DNA of 64,000 nucleotides from Labilibaculum sp. (lineage in GTDB: Bacteria > Bacteroidota > Bacteroidia > Bacteroidales > Marinifilaceae), in assembly GCA_016342745.1 (NCBI GenBank), contig JAEINT010000019.1, forward strand, positions 1-64,000, written 5' to 3'. Shown here in pieces: positions 8,143 to 16,777 of the stretch (position 1 is the first letter of the stretch; every line of letters starts with the position of its first letter). The notes below the pieces were generated by a model. That model had not been told where the DNA came from, did not search any database, and was given only the letters and a program-made list of their open reading frames with translations. The translations under genes and the position numbers were made by a program.

Positions 8143-9575
8143 ACTATTTTTTTTAACTTCAATATACTCTTGATATTTATAATACCAAACCCATGGAGAA
8201 TAATAATGTAAATTGCAAAAGTGAATGGTGCCAAACACAAATCATAAACTGCTTTAATGCTAAAAAAAACAATTACTCGATTAGTAACAAAAACAATTAT
8301 ACATACAATCAGACAAACCTTTAAAATAATTTTTAAATACCTATAACCTATTTCCTTAATTAAATTAAGAGAGGCAAAATAATACATAAAACATCCCAAT
8401 ATACTGGTAAATATAAAACCGTACAATAGTATGTTTAAATCAAGAAAATAAACCCCAACCACAATAGTCAAAATTTGCACTCCTTTTTTAATTAACTCCA
8501 TTGCTAATATCTTGCGAGTTTTATTAAAAACCTTAAAAACTACTCTAAAAAATAATTCATGAAAGTAAAAGAATGATGCAACACTTAACAGTTTCATATA
8601 AAAAGCAGCTTCTATCCATTTTTCCCCATAAATTATATCAATTATGCTATCAGCAAATAAAAAAACAACTGTAGAAATCGAACCTAACACAACAGTCAGC
8701 AACACCCCAATTCTAATATATAAATCGACAAACTGTCTTATATCTTCCTGTAATTTTGATAAAGCAGAAAAAACAACTCCCTGATTGACTGTATTAATTA
8801 TACCACCAGGCACATCTTGTAACTTTTTAGCTTGATAAAAAAAACCCACCTGAGATATTGAGAAATATCGTCCTAAAACTAGCTGATAGATATTGTCGAA
8901 AGCAGTATTTAATAATGAGGCTAATGTTGTATTTACACCAAATGCATACAATGACTTAAATGACTCCACACTAAACTTCATACGTAAGAAATGCCTCTCA
9001 AACACCCATAAGAAGAAAGTCATTAAAACAGAAGTACATATTTGGACAATGACTAAAGACCAAATTCCCGCCCCGTTATATGCTGAAAAAACCCCACAAA
9101 CAGATGCAATAATTACAGCAATTAATCTGTATACTGAAATTTGCTTAAACTTCAATTGCCTAATTAAGCGTACATTTTGGACAATTTGAAAAGCATTAAT
9201 TACTAAAACTAAACCTGAAACAATTAATGGATTTTTAATTGCATCATCATTATAATAGCTTGCTATACTATCTGAAGAAAATATCAAAAGAAGATAACAA
9301 CACAAACTAACAAATAAATTGAAAATAAAAACGGTTGAATAATCTTCATCTGTCACAATCGTCTTTCTCACCAAAGCTCCTGCCAAACCTCCTTCAGTAA
9401 AAACATTAGACAAGACTACAAAGAACATAATTATCCCAATTTGACCAAATTCTTGAGGGGATAATAGTCTTGTCAACCAAATATTTGTAATAAGTACTAC
9501 GACTAAAGAACCAAATTGACCTCCTGCGGACCATAAACTTCCTTTTATTAATTCTTTATTTAATGAATTTGACAC
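8139..9575 (-). CDS. wzx: Repeat-unit flippase (Wzx, MOP superfamily)
   Basis: A 478-aa protein with about 12-14 membrane helices and the typical opening GSLWSAGGQFGSLVVVLITN followed by RLLSPQEFGQIG, seen in polysaccharide flippases. It would move the undecaprenyl-linked unit across the inner membrane before Wzy polymerisation. It follows the epimerase gene by 8 bases and overlaps the acetyltransferase start. Confidence 0.9.
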   Translation of the reverse strand: MSNSLNKELIKGSLWSAGGQFGSLVVVLITNIWLTRLLSPQEFGQIGIIMFFVVLSNVFTEGGLAGALVRKTIVTDEDYSTVFIFNLFVSLCCYLLLIFSSDSIASYYNDDAIKNPLIVSGLVLVINAFQIVQNVRLIRQLKFKQISVYRLIAVIIASVCGVFSAYNGAGIWSLVIVQICTSVLMTFFLWVFERHFLRMKFSVESFKSLYAFGVNTTLASLLNTAFDNIYQLVLGRYFSISQVGFFYQAKKLQDVPGGIINTVNQGVVFSALSKLQEDIRQFVDLYIRIGVLLTVVLGSISTVVFLFADSIIDIIYGEKWIEAAFYMKLLSVASFFYFHELFFRVVFKVFNKTRKILAMELIKKGVQILTIVVGVYFLDLNILLYGFIFTSILGCFMYYFASLNLIKEIGYRYLKIILKVCLIVCIIVFVTNRVIVFFSIKAVYDLCLAPFTFAIYIIILHGFGIINIKSILKLKKIV

Positions 9576-9583
9576 CGAATTTA

Positions 9584-10645
9584 TTAAGATTTATTTAAAT
9601 TATCAAAATACCATTTACAAGCCTTTTCTAATCCATCTCTTATACTATACTTTGGCTCGTATCCTAATAAACTTTTCCCTTTTTCAATAGAAGCCAATGA
9701 ATGAGGTATATCGCCAGCTCGGGTGGGGCCATGAATAATTTCGACTTTTTCTATTTCTGAATCAAATACCGCAAGATTTGTCTTCAGTGAATCAATTAAT
9801 TCATTTAAATCGGTACGCTCACCAAATGCAACATTAAAAACTTCAGCTAATACACTATTAGTGTCTACCCAAGTATTACTTTGTTCGTGTTTTATATAGT
9901 AATCTGTGGCTCTCTCTTTCATTTTTTCGGTAGGCATAATAGCTGCAAGCTGGTTTGCCTGAATCACGTTCTCAACATAAGTAAAGTCACGGCTAAAAGT
10001 ACCATCTCCATTAATTACAGGCGATTCATAAGCCATAAACTTCTTTACAAATAAGGGAATGACTGCTGCGTAAGCTCCATTCGGATCCTGTCGGCGACCA
10101 AATACATTAAAGTAACGCAAACCAATAGTTTCAATACCATATAGATCACTAAAATTTTTAGCATACAATTCATCCACATACTTGGTAATGGCATATGGTG
10201 AAAGTGCATTTCCAATTTCGTGCTCTACTTTAGGTAGAGCTTTAGAGTCACCATAAGTCGAAGAACTTGCAGCATAAACAAACCTCTTTACACCAGCTTC
10301 TTTAGAAGCAAAAAGCATCTTTACAAAGCCACCAATATTGACATCAGTAGCGGTCATTGGGTCTACAATAGAACGTGGCACTGAGCCTAAAGCTGCTTGG
10401 TGCAATACATAATCACACCCCTCAACAGCTCTTTTACAATCCTCATAATTCCGAATATCACCTTCAATTAAGGTGAAGTTGGGATTGGTAAGAAAAGGTT
10501 CAATATTATGACGGTGACCCGTCATAAAATTATCCAGGCAAACAACTTCATTATTTTGTTTCAAAAGAGCTTCGCATAGGTTGGAACCGATAAAACCAGC
10601 TCCACCAGTCACTAATACTTTGCTATTTTCTATAATTCTTGTCAT
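9584..10645 (-). CDS. UDP-HexNAc/HexNAcA C4-epimerase (TviC/WbpP type SDR)
   Basis: Extended short-chain dehydrogenase of 353 aa. VTGGAGFIGSNL binds NAD, SSSTYGD and YAITK give the Ser-Tyr-Lys active site, and RYFNVFGRRQDPNGAYAAV is characteristic of the WbpP/TviC branch. Family members convert UDP-GlcNAc or UDP-GlcNAcA to the galacto form. Its first base overlaps the last base of the dehydrogenase gene, so the pair should act together to give UDP-GalNAcA. Confidence 0.9.
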   Translation of the reverse strand: MTRIIENSKVLVTGGAGFIGSNLCEALLKQNNEVVCLDNFMTGHRHNIEPFLTNPNFTLIEGDIRNYEDCKRAVEGCDYVLHQAALGSVPRSIVDPMTATDVNIGGFVKMLFASKEAGVKRFVYAASSSTYGDSKALPKVEHEIGNALSPYAITKYVDELYAKNFSDLYGIETIGLRYFNVFGRRQDPNGAYAAVIPLFVKKFMAYESPVINGDGTFSRDFTYVENVIQANQLAAIMPTEKMKERATDYYIKHEQSNTWVDTNSVLAEVFNVAFGERTDLNELIDSLKTNLAVFDSEIEKVEIIHGPTRAGDIPHSLASIEKGKSLLGYEPKYSIRDGLEKACKWYFDNLNKS

Positions 10646-11934
10646 TACAATCTTCCGTCAATTAATTCCTTATCCCAAATCCCTTTAATATCATAAATAA
10701 CAGCATCATGCCCATTTCGTAAATTAGATAAATCTAATTCTTTAAATTCATCATGGGCTACTGCAAGAGTAATGGCATCATATTTTTTGTCTTCATAGCT
10801 TTCAATTAAAGACAAGTGATATTCTTTATCAACATCCACTTTGTTTGCCCAAGGATCGTAAACATCTACTTCGCAACCATATTGTTTTAACTCGTTAATC
10901 ACGTCAATCGCTTTGGTGTTCCGGATATCCGGACAGTTTTCTTTGAAAGTGATCCCCAACACCAACACCTTACTATTTCGAACAGAGTGTCCCTTCCTAA
11001 TTAACAACTTCACAATTTGTGAGGCAACCCAAGCACCCATTCCATCGTTCATTCGTCGTCCAGCCAGAATAATTTCAGGATTATATCCTGATTCCTGAGC
11101 TTTCTGAGCTAAATAATATGGATCTACACCAATACAATGTCCTCCTACAAGGCCTGGCTTAAAGGGTAGGAAATTCCATTTAGTCCCAGCAGCCTCCAGC
11201 ACATCATTAGTGTCAATTCCTAAATTGGCAAATATCTTTGAAAGCTCATTAACAAATGCAATGTTGATATCCCGTTGTGAATTTTCAATTACTTTTGCGG
11301 CCTCAGCGACTCTAATTGAGGGAGCTAAATGTGTACCTGCAACGATCACGGATTTATACAAGTCATCCACTTTAATTCCTATTTCAGGGGTAGAACCTGA
11401 TGTTACCTTTAAAATTTTTGTAACCGTATGCTCCTTATCACCAGGATTAATTCTTTCAGGAGAATAACCTACAAAGAAATCAGTATTAAATTTCATTCCT
11501 GAGGCTTTCTCCAAAACAGGCACACAATCTTCTTCAGTCGCTCCAGGATAAACTGTAGATTCATAAATAACGATATCTTCTTTCGATAAAACAGCCCCTA
11601 CTGTTTCCGAAGCTTTCACTAGAGGTGTAAGAACCGGACGGTTATTCTTATCCGTTGGAGTAGGAACAGTTACGATATAATAATTGCAAGATGCTATATC
11701 TATTTTTTTTGTCGTCAAAAACAAACCAATACTTTCATTTATCTCAGTTAATAATACTGATTCCAAGTTTGCATCATCAACTTCTAGGGTAGAATCCGTT
11801 CCGCTATTCAATTCATCAACTCTTGATTGATTAATATCAAAACCTACTACAGTATACTTTTTAGCAAATTCAACTGCCAAAGGTAATCCGACATAACCAA
11901 GACCGATTACTGCTATTCGAATGTTCTTATCCAT
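10645..11934 (-). CDS. UDP-N-acetyl-hexosamine 6-dehydrogenase (TviB/WbpO type)
   Basis: A 429-aa nucleotide-sugar dehydrogenase. VIGLGYVGLPLAVEFAKKY is the NAD site and KPGLVGGHCIGVDPYYLA holds the catalytic cysteine. The central ESTVYPGATEE and the C-terminal LGITFKENCPDIRNTK blocks are intact. It oxidises C6 of UDP-GlcNAc or UDP-GalNAc to the uronic acid, so the polysaccharide should be acidic. It overlaps the epimerase gene and follows Wzz. Confidence 0.92.
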   Translation of the reverse strand: MDKNIRIAVIGLGYVGLPLAVEFAKKYTVVGFDINQSRVDELNSGTDSTLEVDDANLESVLLTEINESIGLFLTTKKIDIASCNYYIVTVPTPTDKNNRPVLTPLVKASETVGAVLSKEDIVIYESTVYPGATEEDCVPVLEKASGMKFNTDFFVGYSPERINPGDKEHTVTKILKVTSGSTPEIGIKVDDLYKSVIVAGTHLAPSIRVAEAAKVIENSQRDINIAFVNELSKIFANLGIDTNDVLEAAGTKWNFLPFKPGLVGGHCIGVDPYYLAQKAQESGYNPEIILAGRRMNDGMGAWVASQIVKLLIRKGHSVRNSKVLVLGITFKENCPDIRNTKAIDVINELKQYGCEVDVYDPWANKVDVDKEYHLSLIESYEDKKYDAITLAVAHDEFKELDLSNLRNGHDAVIYDIKGIWDKELIDGRL

Positions 11935-12015
11935 GATTTTATAATTGTTTACTATTTTTTTTGTATTTTATGTTTTAATTTTCTCTCGCCGAGTAACTGA
12001 TTACGCGAATGAAGA

Positions 12016-13146
12016 CTAATTAGCACGATTGGTATCTTCTTCCGTCCACTTATCCTTTATACCTGCAAAGAATTCCTTTCCAAACACCATCCCAACTCCA
12101 ACAATTCCACCTAAAAAAGTCCAAACTATCAAAATCAATGGACGTTGAGGTTTCGATTTATCTATAGGAATAGAGACCGGTTCAATTATCGTAAAAACAG
12201 GTGTATCCTCTTTTACTTGTATGTTTTGGGTCTCCAATTGTTTGGCCAATTCGGTATACACCGATGAAGCCATTGAAAAATCTGATTGCAGGCGCTCCAA
12301 TTGGGTTTGAGCCACAGCGCTGCTAACGTTCTTGTTTTGATCGCGAAAACAGGCCAATTTGTCCTGAACTGCATTAAAAACCGCTTCTTTTTCGGCATAG
12401 CGTTCTTCTACAAAGGCCAATTGATCTTTTGCTTTTTGAATCTTGAATTTGGTTATGGCCTCTTGCAATAAAATCTGCGCTTTTTGCACCATTTGAGCTG
12501 CAGCTTTGGCTTCTGGCATTCGCGCAGATATGGATACGTAACCGTCTTTGTCGTTTACTTCCAGGGATAATTGAGCAGATAAGATTTCAATTAATTCTTT
12601 TTCTTCTTGGGAGATAGACAAAATATCATCTAAAGAAGACGCAAGCATTGCGTCGCTACGATCGCCACGGATACTCTTCAGAATAAGGCCAGGAATACCT
12701 ATTGTATATTTTTTGATGTAGCCGAATAATCCAGGCTTCTTGATTTCCAAATAGTATTCTGTAAAAGTAACCTGTTCCTCTTGACCTTCGATTGATAAAG
12801 GAGTTTTCATCAGCTCCTTTTGGAATGGTATGCTGTTTACAATTTTAGGATAAAGTGTAGGAGGAATATCTGATCCTCCACCCATGCTTCCCAAATTGAT
12901 TCCTGCCATTGCAGCCAGGCCACCCAAGCTTCCGCCTAGTTTCGATCCTCCTTCAGCAGATTGTGGCACCATGGTGGTTGAGGCAGTATATTCTTTTGCT
13001 GAAAAAATGGCGATGAATAAGCCCAGTACCATAAAAATTAAAGTTGTTTTGATTACGGTGCGACGGCCTTCCCATAGGGTCTTTGCCAATTGAATCAAAT
13101 CGATTTCATCATCGGCTTGGGTTTGTATGTTTTTGTTTTCTTGCAT
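12016..13146 (-). CDS. wzz: Chain-length determinant (Wzz) family protein
   Basis: Two membrane helices, near the N-terminus (TTLIFMVLGLFIAIFSAKEY) and the C-terminus (LILIVWTFLGGIVGVGMVF), bracket a periplasmic coiled coil of about 280 residues; PQRPLILIV marks the Wzz proline-rich end. It sets chain length with Wzy. The frame stays open to an ATG at 13260, but those 38 residues come from a dispersed palindrome, so the start at 13146 (MQENKNIQTQADDEIDL) is chosen, giving 376 aa. No tyrosine-kinase domain is fused. Confidence 0.88.
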   Translation of the reverse strand: MQENKNIQTQADDEIDLIQLAKTLWEGRRTVIKTTLIFMVLGLFIAIFSAKEYTASTTMVPQSAEGGSKLGGSLGGLAAMAGINLGSMGGGSDIPPTLYPKIVNSIPFQKELMKTPLSIEGQEEQVTFTEYYLEIKKPGLFGYIKKYTIGIPGLILKSIRGDRSDAMLASSLDDILSISQEEKELIEILSAQLSLEVNDKDGYVSISARMPEAKAAAQMVQKAQILLQEAITKFKIQKAKDQLAFVEERYAEKEAVFNAVQDKLACFRDQNKNVSSAVAQTQLERLQSDFSMASSVYTELAKQLETQNIQVKEDTPVFTIIEPVSIPIDKSKPQRPLILIVWTFLGGIVGVGMVFGKEFFAGIKDKWTEEDTNRAN

Positions 13147-13178
13147 TATTTCTATTTTCTTTTCTCTTAATATTTTGT

Positions 13179-13259
13179 TGAGATCCCTCGTCGCTTTGCT
13201 TCCCTCGGGATGACTATAACATCTTCTGGTCATCCTGAACGGAGTGAAGGATCTGTTCA
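13179..13259. repeat. Palindromic repeat unit A (AGATCCCTCGTCGCTT...GAAGGATCT)
   Basis: An 80-bp unit runs from GAGATCCCTCGTCGCTTTGC to GAAGGATCTGTTCA. Its inner boundaries are GGGATGAC and GTCATCC, giving a folded hairpin with AGATCC/GGATCT ends. It lies directly upstream of the Wzz start and overlaps a false N-terminal extension of that frame. Confidence 0.85.
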
Positions 13260-13302
13260 CTTACGCCTCTTCTCTAATTGAATGAGATCCTTCTTCTTTT
13301 TT

Positions 13303-13409
13303 GAGATCTCTCGTCGCTTCGCTTCCCTCGGGATGACAATTCATTTTCGGGATGACTGCTAATTCTTTTGGTCATCCTGAATGGAGGAACGTAATGAAGG
13401 ATCTGTTCA
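13303..13409. repeat. Palindromic repeat unit B
   Basis: Same family as unit A, lengthened by an insertion carrying an extra GGGATGAC copy. It ends a few bases into the 3' end of the GIY-YIG gene, whose stop codon falls at its edge. Confidence 0.8.
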
Positions 13410-13703
13410 AACAAAGAACTCACCTTCTAAAAAATCCCAGTCAGGATTAAATTCAGAGATTAAACTATTCTTTTTCTCTCGTCGCCAGCCTTTCAATTTC
13501 TTTTCCCTCTCAATCGCCAAATTCACATCTTCGTGTTCTTCAAAATAAATCAAATGATTACAATTATAGCGTTTCGTAAAAGCATTTATATGATCTTCAT
13601 GATTAATATGCTCGTTTAATCGTCTTTGTAAATTATTTGTAACACCTACATATAGGACTGTTTTGTTTTTATTTGTCAATATGTAGACGTAATATATTTT
13701 CAT
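13407..13703 (-). CDS. GIY-YIG endonuclease-like small protein
   Basis: A 98-aa single-domain protein. YYVYILTNKN and LYVGVTNNLQRRLNEH are the GIY-YIG signature with the catalytic arginine (second R of QRR). EREKKLKGWRREKKNSLI is the usual C-terminal helix with the metal-ligand glutamate upstream. These stand-alone domains (UPF0213-like) are frequent in Bacteroidota and their role is not established. Here the gene sits inside a cluster of palindromic repeats between wzz and wza, as if it arrived with them. It is not part of polysaccharide synthesis. Confidence 0.88.
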   Translation of the reverse strand: MKIYYVYILTNKNKTVLYVGVTNNLQRRLNEHINHEDHINAFTKRYNCNHLIYFEEHEDVNLAIEREKKLKGWRREKKNSLISEFNPDWDFLEGEFFV

Positions 13704-13723
13704 TTCAACATTCTACTTTGTTA

Positions 13724-13811
13724 GAGATCCCTCGTCGCTTCGCTTCCCTCGGGATGACTATAACATCTTCTGGTCATCCTGAATGGAGGAACCTAGTGAA
13801 GGATCTGTTCA
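13724..13811. repeat. Palindromic repeat unit C
   Basis: It shares the core TATAACATCTTCTGGTCATC with units A and D, with the same AGATCC and GGATCT ends. It lies just beyond the GIY-YIG start. Confidence 0.85.
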
Positions 13812-13854
13812 ACTTTGTTCCTGCCTTTCTCTTGTTCCTCCTTCTCGTATTAAA

Positions 13855-13940
13855 GAGATCCCTCGTCGCTCCGCTTCCCTCGGGATGACTATAACATCTT
13901 CTGGTCATCCTGAATGGAGGAACGTAATGAAGGATCTGTT
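13855..13940. repeat. Palindromic repeat unit D
   Basis: Nearly identical to unit C over about 80 bases and in the same orientation, separated from it by about 43 bases of pyrimidine-rich spacer. Confidence 0.85.
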
Positions 13941-13968
13941 CTTTTTTTTCTGCGCCCTTTATAATAAG

Positions 13969-14042
13969 ATCCTTCTCCCGATTCTCGGGATCAGGATGAC
14001 TACCATTCTTAAATGAGATCCCTCGCTACCTCGGGATGACTG
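13969..14042. repeat. Degenerate palindromic repeat unit E
   Basis: Partial arms GATCCTTCTCCCGATTCTCG and GAGATCCCTCGCTACC belong to the same family but are shortened. The unit ends about 20 bases from the stop of the export gene. Confidence 0.6.
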
Positions 14043-14063
14043 TAGGCTTTAAATCACTACTAG

Positions 14064-16484
14064 CTATCTCGTTGCCACAGCAATTGCCGTAATTAAAGTA
14101 GCAAAAGTTGATGCGATGGCCAACCATTTGCTTGCTTGCGTAGCTTTGTCTACTTCTGGTTTTTCAGGTACGATAATCTCACAGCCTGGCTCAACTTTCG
14201 GAAAACGACGACCAAACAAACCACATTTCGTGGCCTCGGTTGTTCCATTGGCATAAAGCACATACACTTTTCCTTTTTTAGCACGTTGAGCAAAACCTCC
14301 ACTACCGTAGATGTAATCTTTCAATTTCTTTTTAGTCGTAAAAGTATGTGCAACCGGACTTAAAACAGAACCCGAAACCATAACCGTTTCCAACTTAGAT
14401 GGAATTAAAATCTGATCTCCAGCTTTCACTTGTAAATCTTCTACTCCACCAGGCCTTTTCATTATTTCTGCTAAATCAATCCCCACAATTTGATAGGACA
14501 CCTTTTCAATATCCTCTCCTACCATGGTTGTATCTTGAGCAGCAATAGCCATTTTTGCTTGATACTCTGCCTCGCTTAATTCAATACGTCGGCGCAAAGA
14601 AGCTCCTTTTACATAGGCTTCTGGCGTTATGCCACCTGCTCTTTTAATTACATCCGATATTTTTTCATCCTTACGGGTAATTCCATAATCTCCTGAGTAC
14701 TTCACTTCTCCTTGTACATTGGCTACACCTTGAGGGCGAAAACCTGGAGCTCTACGCACGTAAACTTTATCGAAAGGTTTTAAAACAAATGCTTCATCTT
14801 CTGCATTCATTTTCAGATTTCGATCCAAAACAAATTGAAAAGTATGCAATAAAGACTTTGTCAGCTTACTGGTCTCCTCATAATCCAAAACACGGCTCAC
14901 CTCTAGGCCTGCCACTTCAGCTTCCTCTTTAAAGCCACCTGCCTGAAAAATCAAATCTCCAATACGCAAATTCTCTGCCCAGGCATAAGTTCCTGCAAAT
15001 TGCACCTCACCAACAATTTCAACGGTACGTGCTTCACGCATATCAAACTTGGAAGAGATCTGAATACGATCTTCTCTTTTCAGGTCAAAATCAACTTTCC
15101 CATTGAGTACATCACGAAGCGAAAAAGAAATTGCCTTCAGACTCATGTCAGCCATTTTTCTTGTGATTACCGCACGCTCCATAAAAGCTTCTTCTTTTAA
15201 TCCTTCTGCTTTTTGAATTAATGCTGAAAGTTTCAAACCCTCAATCAACTCATAATTACCCGGACGGTAAACTGCACCATCAATGCTAACTCTATTTTCA
15301 AAACGCTCGGTTAACTTACCAGCCACCAAAGAATCCCCATTCATCAAGGGTACCTGATCGTACTGATCTGCAGCCACTCCTTTAAAACTTAAAGTTCTGG
15401 TATTGTTACGATACAATTCCAAACGATGTGTATAGGCCTTATCGGTAAAACCTCCTGCAAAACGCAAGATATCGGCTACCGTTTCTTCTTTTTGTGCTTC
15501 GAACAAACCAGTTCGCTTGAACTCTCCTGCTATTTTTACTCTTTTTGCATAAGGCCGAACTAAGATCACATCCTGATCTCTTAATTGGCTATTGTTTTGA
15601 ATGGCACCATCAATTAAATAGGCATATACATCGATACTGTTCACCAATTTTCCATCACGTAAAATATCAATTTTACGAAATGAACCGTTTTCATTTGGTC
15701 CACCTGCCAAGTACAATGCATTAAAGGCTGATGCTGTTGCAGGTAAAGAATAGGTTCCTGGCAAATTCACCTCTCCAATTACATTTACATTTATTCCTTT
15801 TAATGCACCCAGACTTATCTCCACAAAGGTATTTGGCGAATTGCCGCCCATTCCATTGTAAATAGAAGTTAACCTTGCTTTCAATTTTTCTTTTACTTCT
15901 TTAATCGGAAGACCATACACATATATTGGTCCCAAATCAGGAATTACCACCGATCCACTTTTCTGAACCGTCTGCTGGTACGTTTGCTGAGATGCTCCAT
16001 AAACTGAGATATTCAATTCATCACCTACTCCCAATGAGTAAGATTCGGATACTGGCATATCCATCGCTGGCTCGAAACTTAAGTTCTCAGAATTGAAAAA
16101 TTGAAAACCAAAAACCTGCAAATTCTTTTTTGTTGGTGCAAACTCCTTTTTCTCTGTAAAATTTTCTTCGGGTTGAATCGCTTCAACCTCTACATTATCC
16201 TTATCAATATTTGTGCGTTTGCCATTCTTGTATTCTCTAATCTTCACGACTAATTTATCAATCTGAGCTTGCGAAGCTCCTCGTGCACGTGCTAAAGCCA
16301 TGGCCTCCTCCATACTCGTGCCATTTTTTTCCATTTCTTTGACAATCTTCGCAATCTGAGCATCGCTAAGCGCATCAACATTTACACTCGCCGGATTGAT
16401 ATTTGTATTTTGAGCATGTGCATTCCCTAGAAATAATGCCAAGAATATAGCAAATAGAAATAATTTTCGCATCGACTGAATCAT
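14064..16484 (-). CDS. wza: Polysaccharide export protein with six SLBB domains (Wza family)
   Basis: An 806-aa protein with a signal peptide (LFLFAIFLALFLGNAHAQ). A short helical region follows, then the Poly_export domain (about 145-210: SYSLGVGDELNISVYG, VVIPDLGPIYVYG). Six SLBB-like repeats follow, opening at NVIGEVNLPGTY, VKIAGEFKRTGLF, VSIDGAVYRPGNY, VEIVGEVQFAGTY, ANVQGEVKYSGDY and VMVSGSVLSPVAH. A final hydrophobic segment (WLAIASTFATLITAIAVA) closes the protein. Wza has two or three SLBB domains, so this one is long. It should form or line the periplasm-to-outer-membrane export channel. ATGs at 16484 and 16472 are both usable. Confidence 0.9.
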   Translation of the reverse strand: MIQSMRKLFLFAIFLALFLGNAHAQNTNINPASVNVDALSDAQIAKIVKEMEKNGTSMEEAMALARARGASQAQIDKLVVKIREYKNGKRTNIDKDNVEVEAIQPEENFTEKKEFAPTKKNLQVFGFQFFNSENLSFEPAMDMPVSESYSLGVGDELNISVYGASQQTYQQTVQKSGSVVIPDLGPIYVYGLPIKEVKEKLKARLTSIYNGMGGNSPNTFVEISLGALKGINVNVIGEVNLPGTYSLPATASAFNALYLAGGPNENGSFRKIDILRDGKLVNSIDVYAYLIDGAIQNNSQLRDQDVILVRPYAKRVKIAGEFKRTGLFEAQKEETVADILRFAGGFTDKAYTHRLELYRNNTRTLSFKGVAADQYDQVPLMNGDSLVAGKLTERFENRVSIDGAVYRPGNYELIEGLKLSALIQKAEGLKEEAFMERAVITRKMADMSLKAISFSLRDVLNGKVDFDLKREDRIQISSKFDMREARTVEIVGEVQFAGTYAWAENLRIGDLIFQAGGFKEEAEVAGLEVSRVLDYEETSKLTKSLLHTFQFVLDRNLKMNAEDEAFVLKPFDKVYVRRAPGFRPQGVANVQGEVKYSGDYGITRKDEKISDVIKRAGGITPEAYVKGASLRRRIELSEAEYQAKMAIAAQDTTMVGEDIEKVSYQIVGIDLAEIMKRPGGVEDLQVKAGDQILIPSKLETVMVSGSVLSPVAHTFTTKKKLKDYIYGSGGFAQRAKKGKVYVLYANGTTEATKCGLFGRRFPKVEPGCEIIVPEKPEVDKATQASKWLAIASTFATLITAIAVATR

Positions 16485-16727
16485 AATATATAAACAACTT
16501 TTATAGTGTGTACTTGTTCTTATATCCGTTTAGAGTTGACAAAACCCTATTTTATTAGGATAAAAGTTAATTTTGCTGTGCAAAAATAAGGAAGCATAAT
16601 TCAATTCCCTAATTTCTGAACCTTTTACTTTCCTTTAAATAGCAACAATTCAAAGAAAAAGTATTTTTCGCACAATAGTAATACTTTTCCCGTCTTGATC
16701 AAACTGCCAAATGTGCCAAATAATAAA

Positions 16728-16760
16728 AACCGCGCCAATCTTATTGGTACGGCTTTACAA
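16728..16760 (-). terminator. Likely terminator after the dehydratase gene
   Basis: On the minus strand AAAGCCGTACCAAT pairs with ATTGGCGCGGTTTTT across a 3-base loop, with one mismatch and two wobbles, and the descending arm ends in a T-run. It separates the dehydratase transcript from the export gene. Confidence 0.65.
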
Positions 16761-16777
16761 TATTCCTTTTCGACTTA

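Noticed and set aside
13673-14016. Two short plus-strand frames with shared RFASLGMTITSSGHPEW-like peptides
   Set aside because: The shared peptides are translations of palindrome units C and D.
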